Origin: Hyphomicrobiales bacterium
GTDB lineage: Bacteria; Pseudomonadota; Alphaproteobacteria; Rhizobiales; Methyloligellaceae
Assembly: GCA_021775525.1 (NCBI GenBank)
Contig: JAJFHQ010000081.1
Coordinates: forward strand, 1-37,422
DNA length: 37,422 nt
Direction: 5' to 3'
Shown here in pieces: positions 1 through 7,044 of the stretch. Positions within the stretch are counted from its first letter, which is position 1; every line of letters starts with the position of its first letter. The position numbers were made by a program, and so were the translations under genes. The notes under the pieces were generated by a model that was not told where the DNA came from, ran no database searches, and was given only the letters and a program-made list of their open reading frames with translations.

Positions 1-300
1 GTCCTCAAATACGATTCCTGGGACGAAACCAATGATCGCTTGGTCAACAGTGAAATTTCTATCGTCAAATGTCAGAGGGTCCCGAACACCCCGATGGTAA
101 CCAAGCAGGAATTTGGTGAAAAATTTATCGACAATTTACGCCACGCCTTTGCCAGTCTGCCGAGTGAGGCAGCCAGCAAATATCGAGTATGGCCAAGCAC
201 GGGCTTCGTCGCTACGTCGCACAAAGACTTCGTAGATTTGGTCAAGATGGCGGAGCTGAAGAAGAAAATTAAAGCCGCACAGAAAAAAAAGAAAAACTAG
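1..300 (+). CDS. C-terminal part of an unrecognised protein (5' end outside window)
   Basis: An open frame runs from the window edge to the TAG at 298-300, giving the last 99 residues. The frame stays open upstream of the TTG at 40, so the gene almost certainly begins outside the window. I do not recognise the family. The visible part has a short aromatic and charged segment, including the residues SKYRVWPSTGF, and a highly basic tail, KKKIKAAQKKKKN. No catalytic motif or membrane segment is visible. A strong hairpin directly after the stop supports this being a real transcription-unit end. A nucleic-acid-binding role for the lysine tail is possible but is only a guess. Confidence 0.55.
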   Translation, partial: VLKYDSWDETNDRLVNSEISIVKCQRVPNTPMVTKQEFGEKFIDNLRHAFASLPSEAASKYRVWPSTGFVATSHKDFVDLVKMAELKKKIKAAQKKKKN

Positions 301-322
301 TACCCTTATCCTCCTGAGATTT

Positions 323-354
323 CAGGGTCCGGATTTGTGATAATTCGGACCCTG
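323..354 (+). terminator. Hairpin terminator after the first gene
   Basis: CAGGGTCCGGATT (323-335) pairs with AATTCGGACCCTG (342-354) through 13 base pairs with one G-T pair and a six-base loop. The following T-run is short (ATTTGGG), so this may be a moderate rho-independent terminator or a 3' stabilising hairpin. It starts 22 bases after the stop codon at 298-300. Confidence 0.65.
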
Positions 355-360
355 ATTTGG

Positions 361-591
361 GAGGGGGAAACTCTCCGCATTATCGTTTTTTGAGATGGGG
401 ATCTGCCTTTCGGTGCGCCACATGCAAAGCATCCTTTGTGGGTGCATCAATGAGAAAAAATGCCGGTAAATAGACGCCCTGGCCAGCCGCATGACCCCCG
501 CCATAGTGAATGACTCACCCGTTCCGCGCGGGCCCCTTTCCTGCTAAGCTTCACCTCAAGGCATATTCAATAGCCGGGGAGGAAATCAGTC
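361..591 (+). other. Leader/intergenic region before the aldehyde oxidoreductase operon
   Basis: About 230 bases without a convincing gene. The region must hold the operon promoter, but no clear -35/-10 pair stands out. I looked for a molybdenum/tungsten-cofactor riboswitch because such leaders occur upstream of molybdopterin genes, and could not recognise one by eye. The only clear signal is the ribosome binding site GGGGAGG at about 576-582, ahead of the ATG at 592. A minus-strand ORF at 322-504 runs through the upstream hairpin and is not believable. Confidence 0.4.
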
Positions 592-1068
592 ATGTTGAAA
601 GCCCTTGTCATAGACCCGGGGAAATGTACCGGGTGCAAGCAGTGCGAACTGGCCTGCTCTTACGTGAAGGAAGGCGAATTCAACCCTGCGAAATCGCGCA
701 TCCGTGTTTTCGATTTCCACCAGGACGCACGCTTTGTCCCTTATACCTGCACCCAGTGCGCGGAAGCCTGGTGCCAGCAGGCCTGCCCGGTGAACGCTAT
801 CACCACCAATGAGTGGGGCGTCAAGGAAGTCCATGATTCATTGTGTGTCGGTTGCAAGGTGTGCACCATCGCCTGCCCCTTCGGCACGGTGAATTACAAT
901 GCCTCCACAGGCAAGGTCATCAAATGCGACGAGTGCGGTGGCGACCCGGCCTGTGCCAAGGCCTGCCCCACGGACGCCATCACCTATACCGATATCGAGC
1001 AGGCCGGTTTTGACAAAATGCGCCACTGGGCTGCCCAGACCGACGCCGGCTCAAGAGCTGGACATTAG
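592..1068 (+). CDS. aorA: Aldehyde oxidoreductase iron-sulfur subunit (AorA-like, four [4Fe-4S])
   Basis: A 158-residue polyferredoxin. Sixteen cysteines form four clusters' worth of ligands: C12/C15/C18/C22, C53/C56/C61/C65, C85/C88/C91/C95 and C112/C115/C121/C125. This is the DMSO-reductase-B/HycB-like arrangement. In Aromatoleum-type tungsten aldehyde oxidoreductases an equivalent AorA subunit carries electrons between the catalytic AorB and the FAD subunit AorC. The gene has a strong GGGGAGG ribosome binding site. The catalytic subunit starts 14 bases downstream, so the two are surely co-transcribed. No signal peptide is present, so the complex is cytoplasmic. The symbol is given by analogy with the operon layout. 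A generic ferredoxin partner of a related tungsten enzyme is the main alternative. Confidence 0.85.
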   Translation: MLKALVIDPGKCTGCKQCELACSYVKEGEFNPAKSRIRVFDFHQDARFVPYTCTQCAEAWCQQACPVNAITTNEWGVKEVHDSLCVGCKVCTIACPFGTVNYNASTGKVIKCDECGGDPACAKACPTDAITYTDIEQAGFDKMRHWAAQTDAGSRAGH

Positions 1069-1082
1069 GGGAGGACAGACAC

Positions 1083-2930
1083 ATGGGATGGACAGGAAAA
1101 GTCTTGCGCGTCGACCTCACCAAGGGCAAATGCGCCTCTGAAGACCTCAACAAGGAGTGGGCCGACCAGTATATGGGCCAGCGCGGCCTGGCGTCTAAAT
1201 ATCTCAGCGAGGAGATGGACCCCAAAGCCGACCCGCTCTCACCCGACAACAAGATGATCTTCGCGACCGGCCCGCTGACAGGCACATGCGCCTCGACCGG
1301 TGGACGCTACTCGGTGATCACCAAGGGACCGCTCACGGGCGCCATCGCCTGCTCAAACTCGGGCGGATACTGGGGCGCGGAACTCAAATTCGCCGGATGG
1401 GACATGATCATCCTCGAAGGCAAATCCAAGAAACCTGTCTATCTGTGTATCACCGATGACAAGGCAGAATTGCTTGACGCATCTGAAATCTGGGGCAAGT
1501 CCGTCTGGGATACGGATGCGTGGATAAAAACCCGCCATCAGGACCCACAGATGCATGTGTCGGGCATCGGCATTGCCGGCGAGAATGGCGTGCTCTTTTC
1601 GTGCATCATCAATGATCTGCACCGGGCCGCGGGACGCTCCGGCGTGGGCGCGGTCATGGGTTCCAAGAACCTCAAGGCCATCGCCGTACGCGGCACCGGC
1701 GGGGTGAAAGTGGATGACTTCCCTGCATTCCTCGCCGCCACAAGCGCTGCCAAGGAAGTCCTTGCGGAAAATGCGGTAACCGGAGAAGGCCTGCCGACAT
1801 TTGGTACGCAGGTTCTGATGAATGTCATCAACGAGGCCGGTGCCCTGCCCACGCGAAACACCCGCGATGTCCAGTTTGATGGCGCGCACGATATTTCTGC
1901 CGAAGCCATGGCCGAGCCATCTGGCAAGAACGGCAAACCGAACCTGCTGGCCAACCAGGCTTGCTTCGGTTGCACCATTGCCTGTGGACGCATCTCGAAA
2001 GTGAACGAAGAGCATTACACGGTCCAGAACAAGCCGGAATACTGGCACGCCTCGGGCGGGTTGGAATATGAGGCAGCCTGGGCGCTGGGTGCTGCAACCG
2101 GCGTCAATGACCTTGATGCCCTCACCTATGCCAACTTCATCTGTAACGAGCAGGGGATTGATCCTATCTCGTTCGGCGCAACAGTTGGCGCCGCCATGGA
2201 GATGTATGAGGACGGCACCCTCACTGACAAGGACACGGGCGGATTAAAGCTGAAATTCGGTTCTGCCGAAGCGCTCACCACAGCCGTTGAACTGACCGGT
2301 AAGGCGGAGGGGTTCGGTGCCGAACTGGGCCTTGGCTCAAAGAGGCTGTGTGACAAATATGGCAAGCCGGAACTTTCCATGACCGTGAAGGGCCAGGAGT
2401 TCCCCGCGTACGATCCACGCGGCATCCAGGGCATGGGGTTGACCTACGCCACCTCCAATCGCGGCGCATGCCATTTGCGCTCTTACACGGTGTCATCGGA
2501 AATTCTCGGCATCCCGGAAAAGACCGACCCGCTTGTCACCGATGGAAAGGCCGATCTAGTCAAGGCTTTCCAGGATGCGACCGCAGCGGTCGACTCCTCC
2601 GGGCTTTGCGTCTTCACAACCTTTGCCTGGACGCTGGAAGACATTGCTCCGCAGATCGATGGGGCACTGCCGGGAGAGTGGAGCGTCGACAAGCTGCTTG
2701 AGGTTGGCGAGCGGGTCTGGAATCTGGAACGTCAGTTCAACCTGCAAGCCGGCTTCACGGCTAAGGATGACAACCTGCCCAAACGGCTCTTGAAAGACGC
2801 CGCCAAGACCGGTCCGGCCAAGGGTCTTGTAAGTGGCCTCAAAAAAATGCTGCCGGAATATTACGCGGCGAGGGGTTGGACCAAGGAGGGCGTTCCGACA
2901 AACGAAACGCTCAACCGGTTGGCGCTGTAG
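1083..2930 (+). CDS. aorB: Tungsten-type aldehyde ferredoxin oxidoreductase catalytic subunit (AorB-like)
   Basis: A 615-residue protein of normal length for the AOR family, which oxidises aldehydes to acids, or the reverse, at a bis-pterin tungsten centre. The N-terminal domain opens with the typical GWTGKVLRVDL stretch. The proximal [4Fe-4S] cluster is bound by C294, C297 and C301 (CFGCTIACG) plus C509 (SSGLCVF) near the C-terminus. The family-typical ACHLRSY segment is at about residue 463. The start ATG has GGGAGG at about 1070-1075. It sits between an AorA-like ferredoxin gene and an NAD(P)H/FAD subunit gene, the arrangement known for NAD-linked AOR of Aromatoleum aromaticum. The substrate cannot be told from sequence. 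Broad-range aldehyde detoxification or aromatic aldehyde oxidation are both plausible. Confidence 0.92.
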   Translation: MGWTGKVLRVDLTKGKCASEDLNKEWADQYMGQRGLASKYLSEEMDPKADPLSPDNKMIFATGPLTGTCASTGGRYSVITKGPLTGAIACSNSGGYWGAELKFAGWDMIILEGKSKKPVYLCITDDKAELLDASEIWGKSVWDTDAWIKTRHQDPQMHVSGIGIAGENGVLFSCIINDLHRAAGRSGVGAVMGSKNLKAIAVRGTGGVKVDDFPAFLAATSAAKEVLAENAVTGEGLPTFGTQVLMNVINEAGALPTRNTRDVQFDGAHDISAEAMAEPSGKNGKPNLLANQACFGCTIACGRISKVNEEHYTVQNKPEYWHASGGLEYEAAWALGAATGVNDLDALTYANFICNEQGIDPISFGATVGAAMEMYEDGTLTDKDTGGLKLKFGSAEALTTAVELTGKAEGFGAELGLGSKRLCDKYGKPELSMTVKGQEFPAYDPRGIQGMGLTYATSNRGACHLRSYTVSSEILGIPEKTDPLVTDGKADLVKAFQDATAAVDSSGLCVFTTFAWTLEDIAPQIDGALPGEWSVDKLLEVGERVWNLERQFNLQAGFTAKDDNLPKRLLKDAAKTGPAKGLVSGLKKMLPEYYAARGWTKEGVPTNETLNRLAL

Positions 2931-2950
2931 GAACCACTGGGGAGGGCTAA

Positions 2951-4201
2951 ATGCACCACGTCATCCTCGGAACGGGTCCGGCTGGCGTCATCGCAGCCGA
3001 TACCCTGCGCAAGCAGGATGCAAACGCGAAAATCACGCTGATTGGCGGGGAGGAAGAACCGCCCTATTCGCGCATGGCAATCCCCTATTTGCTGTCGGGC
3101 CAGATCGACGAGGAAGGGACGTACCTGCGCCAGGACAAAGGTCACTATGAAACCCATGACATCGATGTCATGCATGCCCGGGCGGATGGCGTGGATTCCA
3201 AAAACAAAACCCTCGTGCTGGAAGATGGCAAAGAGATTTCCTATGACCGGCTGCTGATCGCAACCGGCGCCAGCCCGATCCGCCCACCGGTAGAAGGTCT
3301 TGACCTTCCCGGGGTCCACACCTGCTGGACACTGGCAGATGCACGGGAAATTCTGGACCGGGCTCTGAAAGGCGACGACGTGGTACTGATGGGTGCGGGC
3401 TTTATCGGCTCCATCATTCTCGAAGCCCTTGTGTCACGCGGGGTAAAGCTGACCGTCGTGGAGATGGGAGACCGCATGGTACCCCGCATGATGGATGAAA
3501 CAGCGGGCGCGATGCTGCAACGCTGGTGCGAGCACAAAGGTGTCAACGTCCTCACCGGAACCCAGATCAGGGAGATCAACCGCGGTAAAAACCGCCTCGA
3601 TGTCGAGCTTTCTACCGGCAAGTCCATCCCGGCGAAACTGGTTGTGGTCGCGGCGGGCGTTGCACCAAATATCGGTTTTCTGGAGGGCAGCGGCATCAAA
3701 ACCGGTCAGGGCGTCACCGTAAACGGGTTTCTGAGCACCAGCGCAACAGACGTATATGCCGCCGGTGACGTAGCGCAAGGCAAGGACATCTCGACGGGTG
3801 AATTTTCAGTGCTCGCCATCCAGCCCGTGGCCGCCGACCATGGCCGGATTGCCGCGCTGAACATGGCCGGGCACGAGACGCCCCATGAGGGCAGCCTGAA
3901 CATGAACGTGCTCGACACCATCGGCCTTGTCTCCTCCTCCTTCGGAGCATGGGAGGGCGTGAAGGGTGGTGACAATACGCGCATGTGTGATGAGGACGGC
4001 TACCGCTATCTGCGACTGGAATTTGACGGTGACCGTCTCGCTGGAGCGCAGGCTGTCGGCCTCACCGATCACATTGGTATTGCCCGTGGTTTGATCCAGA
4101 CGGGGCTGAAGCTCGGGCGCTGGAAGGACATACTGATGAAATCGCCCGAGCGTCTGGCCGAAGCCTACGTGGCAACGGCCCAGGGCATCTCGACTGTCTG
4201 A
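2951..4201 (+). CDS. aorC: FAD/NAD(P)-dependent oxidoreductase subunit of the AOR complex (AorC-like)
   Basis: A 416-residue flavoprotein of the pyridine-nucleotide-disulfide reductase superfamily. The FAD-binding GTGPAG is at residues 7-12, followed by the ATGASPIRPP segment. A second dinucleotide fold has GAGFIG near residue 147 for NAD(P)H. The FAD signature DVYAAGDVA is near residue 267. Redox-active CxxC cysteines of true disulfide reductases are absent, so it fits an electron-transfer role (rubredoxin/ferredoxin-reductase-like). GGGGAGG lies just upstream of the ATG. The gene lies 20 bases after the catalytic subunit and 4 bases before the MoaD-like gene, which argues for a working AorABC complex using NAD+. 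Confidence 0.85.
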   Translation: MHHVILGTGPAGVIAADTLRKQDANAKITLIGGEEEPPYSRMAIPYLLSGQIDEEGTYLRQDKGHYETHDIDVMHARADGVDSKNKTLVLEDGKEISYDRLLIATGASPIRPPVEGLDLPGVHTCWTLADAREILDRALKGDDVVLMGAGFIGSIILEALVSRGVKLTVVEMGDRMVPRMMDETAGAMLQRWCEHKGVNVLTGTQIREINRGKNRLDVELSTGKSIPAKLVVVAAGVAPNIGFLEGSGIKTGQGVTVNGFLSTSATDVYAAGDVAQGKDISTGEFSVLAIQPVAADHGRIAALNMAGHETPHEGSLNMNVLDTIGLVSSSFGAWEGVKGGDNTRMCDEDGYRYLRLEFDGDRLAGAQAVGLTDHIGIARGLIQTGLKLGRWKDILMKSPERLAEAYVATAQGISTV

Positions 4202-4205
4202 GCCC

Positions 4206-4457
4206 ATGAACATCACCCTTAAACTTTACGCCTCTCTCGGCTCGTTCCTGCCCCCGGGTTCCGCACGCAATACCATCGAGCTGAACGTGCAGGAGGGCGC
4301 AAGTATCGGCGAAGTGCTGGCCCAGCAGAATGTTCCACGTCAAAATTGCCACCTCATCCTGGTGAACGGCACATTCGCACCCCCTGCCAGCGCGGACGCC
4401 AAGCAGCTCACCGAGGGAGATACACTCGCGGTCTGGCCACCTGTTGCCGGAGGCTAG
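4206..4457 (+). CDS. MoaD/ThiS-family sulfur carrier-like protein (AOR maturation)
   Basis: An 83-residue ubiquitin-fold protein. It begins with a beta strand (NITLKLYASLGSFLPPG) and ends in WPPVAGG, the C-terminal Gly-Gly that MoaD and ThiS relatives need for adenylation and thiocarboxylation. Dedicated MoaD-like proteins are regularly encoded next to tungsten AOR genes and are thought to supply pterin dithiolene sulfur for the tungsten cofactor. Whether this one serves tungstopterin specifically is inference from the operon. The gene is four bases downstream of the FAD subunit and eight bases upstream of the last gene of the operon. Confidence 0.85.
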   Translation: MNITLKLYASLGSFLPPGSARNTIELNVQEGASIGEVLAQQNVPRQNCHLILVNGTFAPPASADAKQLTEGDTLAVWPPVAGG

Positions 4458-4464
4458 AGGCCCA

Positions 4465-4764
4465 ATGAGCAACACGCCCGAAAGGGTGGAAAAACTGATG
4501 GCGCTGACGCTGGATGAGTTTCACCGCTCATTGAAAACCCTGGCGCCCTTGGCGATGATACAGGATGCCCAAACCGAATTCGTCATCCCGACAGATACTT
4601 CACAAGTCCGGATTGCCTATGAAGCCCTTGAGGAAGCGAAGCTCGGAGGCCTGCTGGCCCTGCCGCGCGCGCGGGTGACGCTGCATCTGGAAAATCTGGA
4701 ACAAGATCAGCGAGACGCTTTCCTTACCGGTTTTGACCGGGCCTTCCAGAGAGGTGGGGGCTAG
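4465..4764 (+). CDS. Small unrecognised protein, last gene of the AOR operon
   Basis: A 99-residue soluble protein. I chose the ATG at 4465 because it has GAGG seven bases upstream and follows the previous stop closely. An in-frame TTG at 4444 would overlap the MoaD-like gene. I do not recognise the family. The sequence looks like an alpha/beta fold: an N-terminal helix (LMALTLDEFHRSLKTL), strands around EFVIPTD and RVTLHLENL, and a C-terminal helix ending FDRAFQRGGG. The tail GGG is notable beside a Gly-Gly sulfur carrier, but it is not preceded by the usual hydrophobic strand. The context suggests a maturation or accessory factor of the tungsten enzyme. The function is not established from sequence. 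Confidence 0.75.
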   Translation: MSNTPERVEKLMALTLDEFHRSLKTLAPLAMIQDAQTEFVIPTDTSQVRIAYEALEEAKLGGLLALPRARVTLHLENLEQDQRDAFLTGFDRAFQRGGG

Positions 4765-4772
4765 GGCCCCTG

Positions 4773-4823
4773 AAAAAATACCGGCCGGAGGCTGATTGCC
4801 TGTCCCCGTCCGGCTATTTTTTT
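4773..4823. terminator. Bidirectional hairpin terminator closing the AOR operon and a tiny convergent gene
   Basis: AAAAAATA (4773-4780) and GCCGGA (4784-4789) pair with TCCGGC (4809-4814) and TATTTTTT (4815-4822), with a three-base bulge. A run of seven T follows on the plus strand and a run of A, read as T, lies at the other end for the minus strand. It sits nine bases after the stop of the last AOR gene and 15 bases beyond the stop of the convergent 28-codon gene, so it can serve both. Confidence 0.7.
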
Positions 4824-4838
4824 GAAGTCCCGATTGCC

Positions 4839-4925
4839 CTACTGAACAAGGTAGGAATAGTTCGCGACGAACATGATCGCGACCATTGCCACGACAAGTG
4901 CGATGTTGGTGATGACGTCGGTCAT
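4839..4925 (-). CDS. 28-residue hydrophobic membrane peptide (tiny gene)
   Basis: A 29-codon open frame, ATG at 4925 to TAG at 4839. The peptide starts MTDVITNIALVV and ends FVANYSYLVQ, and is almost entirely one membrane-spanning segment with an acidic residue near the N-terminus. A near-ideal ribosome binding site, GGAGAAAG, lies 3 bases upstream of the ATG. Codon choice is GC-rich at third positions like its neighbours, and a shared hairpin terminator follows. These three signs support a translated small gene. I cannot name a family. It could assist a membrane complex. A toxin of the small hydrophobic type is a less likely alternative, because it lacks the positively charged ends those usually show. 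Confidence 0.6.
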   Translation of the reverse strand: MTDVITNIALVVAMVAIMFVANYSYLVQ

Positions 4926-4980
4926 AGTTCTTTCTCCAATTTAATTGCCACGTCATGTGGCTGTTGGTGAAAGAATGGGG

Positions 4981-5039
4981 GTTAATACACGTTAATTCAA
5001 ACGATATATATTGACATTTAAAGTAAGGATTACTTATTT
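4981..5039 (+). promoter_or_regulatory. Possible promoter/operator region of the LysR gene
   Basis: Two direct copies of GTTAAT (4981-4986 and 4991-4996) are exactly ten bases apart, on one face of the helix. TTGACA at 5011-5016 is a perfect -35 hexamer, but the -10 at a 17-base spacing (TTATTT) is poor. An AT-rich tract fits a promoter. The downstream LysR gene shows no Shine-Dalgarno sequence. Assignment is tentative. Confidence 0.3.
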
Positions 5040-5048
5040 TATTTTCCC

Positions 5049-5927
5049 ATGAATATCCCACAGCTCCGCACCCTCGTCGCCATAGCCGACAACAAGGGAT
5101 TCGCCGATGCGGCGGAACGGCTTTTCATCACACCCGCAGCTGTCAGCCAGCAAATGCGCGCGCTGGAGGACGAGTTGCAGGTGGCCCTGTTCGATCGAAC
5201 AACCCGGCCACCACGTTTGAACGCCCATGGCGTGCATATCGCTGAGAGGGCAAGCGATGTCCTTCGAGAATTTGATGCATTTGCCAATGAAGCGCGCGCG
5301 GTCGATGAGATTGCCGGTATCTTGACGATCGGCTGTATAAGCGGCTTTTCCAGCGATCTCATACCAAAAGCACTTGGCAATTTACGCACCCAGTATCCGC
5401 GCCTGCAAATCCGCATCGACGAAGGTCAGAGCGCAACACTTATCCGCCAGGTACACCGCCGTGAGCTTGATGCAGCCATTATCACCGAACCGCTCATTCC
5501 CGAACCGGAACTTGAGATGCTCCCCATCACCAGTGAAGCACTGGTGGTCGTCGCGCCAATGGACGCCGAGATATCGAGCTGGGACGAGGCTCTCACTTCG
5601 TTACCGTTTCTCCGGGTCAACCGGTTGTCAGGATTGGGCAATCTCATAGATGCCACCCTTAGAAATTCGGGACTTGTTGTAAATGATGCCATGGAACTGG
5701 ACTCCACGGATGTCGTGCTTTCGATGGCTCAGGCCGGTCTCGGCGCTGGCGTCGTGCCGGAGGGGCGGCTCAAGGGAGAGCACGGCCAGAAGGTAAAGCG
5801 CTTTCCTTTTGGGTCCCCCCCGGTCAGTCGTCGTGTCGTTCTGGCTGAAAGGCCCAACTATGCCCGCTCTGACCTTTCGCAAGTGCTGTATCTGGAGTTG
5901 AAACGCCTGACCGGCGGGAGAGTTTAA
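5049..5927 (+). CDS. LysR-family transcriptional regulator
   Basis: A 292-residue LysR-type regulator of standard length. The N-terminal winged helix-turn-helix spans about residues 1-60, with the recognition region GFADAAERLFITPAAVSQQ. The remainder is the periplasmic-binding-protein-like effector domain. The start at 5049 gives the canonical first helix (MNIPQLRTLVAIAD), but no ribosome binding site is visible in the TTATTTTATTTTCCC stretch before it. It lies downstream of the AOR operon in the same direction, separated by the terminator and the tiny minus-strand gene. It could therefore control the tiny divergent gene, itself, or the AOR operon. The effector is unknown. Confidence 0.88.
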   Translation: MNIPQLRTLVAIADNKGFADAAERLFITPAAVSQQMRALEDELQVALFDRTTRPPRLNAHGVHIAERASDVLREFDAFANEARAVDEIAGILTIGCISGFSSDLIPKALGNLRTQYPRLQIRIDEGQSATLIRQVHRRELDAAIITEPLIPEPELEMLPITSEALVVVAPMDAEISSWDEALTSLPFLRVNRLSGLGNLIDATLRNSGLVVNDAMELDSTDVVLSMAQAGLGAGVVPEGRLKGEHGQKVKRFPFGSPPVSRRVVLAERPNYARSDLSQVLYLELKRLTGGRV

Positions 5928-6007
5928 CCGCTATTCAATTATTGCGCGCAGGCGGACTTATCCACTATCGTTAAGAAAACAGTATTCGAGTTTGGGAGGA
6001 TCACCTG

Positions 6008-6772
6008 ATGATACGCTTTCTGACAGCGGCTGCGGCTGTAATAGCGCTCTGGAGCTTTTCGCCCCAGACCCATGCCAGCAACTGCTCCGTTGACGAGTAC
6101 ATGCACAATAACTCTCTCATGGAGGTGCAGGTATGCGACGGCGGCACAATTTCAATCAGCTATGTCCGCCCTCGCCCGGGAATGGCAAAGCAGGGTGCTC
6201 GCAACGGTTCGCTCCTGTTTGATGGCAGGGAAAACAACGGCACCGTCAATGGTACGGCCCGTCTGTTCAGCGCCCGGTGCGGTGTTGTCACATATAATGT
6301 CACCGGCTATTGGCAGGGCAATGATCTCATACTTGACGGGTCAGCCCCGATCCGGGGGAACGGGTGCCGGATATCGCGCCACCGCAATGACCACCTGGTG
6401 TTTACGCCGACTGCGAGTGGTGGTGGTGGCCCACAGACCGCGCAACCCTCATGTCCGTACGGCTACTTTTTTGACAACCGAAGCCGTCAATGCATAAAGC
6501 AGAATGCAGGGCCTGCTCCCGCACCTCAGCCCAGGCCCGGTGGCAATGCCGGGGACTGGTACGCCATCGCCATTTCAGCCACAACGCGGAGTGCAGCGCA
6601 GAAGCGCGCCAACACGCTAGGGCCGGGTTGGTTTGTCATGAACACGCGGGACTGCCCGAATTTCCGTAATGGCTACTGGGTCGCCACGGCCGGTGGATTT
6701 GCAAAGGATACGGCGCAGCTCTATGTGGACCAGGCACGCCGGTTCAAGGCCTACAAGAAGACCTGCCACTAG
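6008..6772 (+). CDS. Secreted protein with C-terminal SPOR-like domain
   Basis: A 254-residue protein with a clear signal peptide (MIRFLTAAAAVIALWSF, likely cut after the THA of QTHASNC). Residues of about 23-135 form a cysteine-containing domain that I do not recognise, resembling small beta-rich secreted modules. A glycine/proline linker follows (GGGGPQTAQPS, PAPAPQPRPGG). The C-terminal part of about 70 residues (WYAIAISATTRSAAQ to KKTCH) looks like a SPOR-type fold; SPOR domains bind denuded peptidoglycan. Conserved features are DCPNFRNGYWV and a last cysteine two residues from the end. GGGAGG precedes the ATG at good distance. A decayed copy of the C-terminal domain follows immediately. 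Confidence 0.7.
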   Translation: MIRFLTAAAAVIALWSFSPQTHASNCSVDEYMHNNSLMEVQVCDGGTISISYVRPRPGMAKQGARNGSLLFDGRENNGTVNGTARLFSARCGVVTYNVTGYWQGNDLILDGSAPIRGNGCRISRHRNDHLVFTPTASGGGGPQTAQPSCPYGYFFDNRSRQCIKQNAGPAPAPQPRPGGNAGDWYAIAISATTRSAAQKRANTLGPGWFVMNTRDCPNFRNGYWVATAGGFAKDTAQLYVDQARRFKAYKKTCH

Positions 6773-6793
6773 CTCCAAGAGAAGGCTTGGACG

Positions 6794-7036
6794 ATGCCAA
6801 GTTTTCTCTGCGTTTGGCTGACCATACTCATGCTGGCTGGCGCCACAATCGCGGTGCAGACCCGCGCGGACAAACTCGGCGCCGGCTATATCGTCCTGAA
6901 CACATCCGACTGCCCGAACTTCCGTGACGGCTACTGGATTGCGGCGAACGGCCCGGCCAGCAAAAAAGACGCCAGGTTCCACGCGTCCAAGGCGCGCAAA
7001 TAAAAGGCCTACGCCAAGGCCTGCCACGAAGGCTGA
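6794..7036 (+). pseudogene. Truncated duplicate of the preceding SPOR-like domain
   Basis: The frame from ATG 6794 encodes a hydrophobic start (MPSFLCVWLTILMLAGATIA) and then a stretch clearly homologous to the previous gene's C-terminus: LGAGYIVLNTSDCPNFRDGYW against LGPGWFVMNTRDCPNFRNGYW. A TAA at 7001-7003 stops it. Reading on in frame gives KAYAKACHEG and TGA at 7034-7036, matching the end of the upstream domain (KAYKKTCH). The stop therefore removes the conserved terminal cysteine. The first beta strand of the domain also seems replaced. This is best read as a tandem duplication that has decayed, although the 69-residue product with its hydrophobic N-terminus might still be made. Confidence 0.65.
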
Positions 7037-7044
7037 GGACTGTC

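Noticed and set aside
322..504. Minus-strand ORF of 60 codons in the leader of the AOR operon
   Set aside because: It runs through the hairpin at 323-354, has no clear ribosome binding site and has unstructured composition.
361..591. Possible molybdenum/tungsten-cofactor riboswitch
   Set aside because: No consensus stems or conserved motif could be recognised by eye. A covariance-model search would be needed before claiming one.
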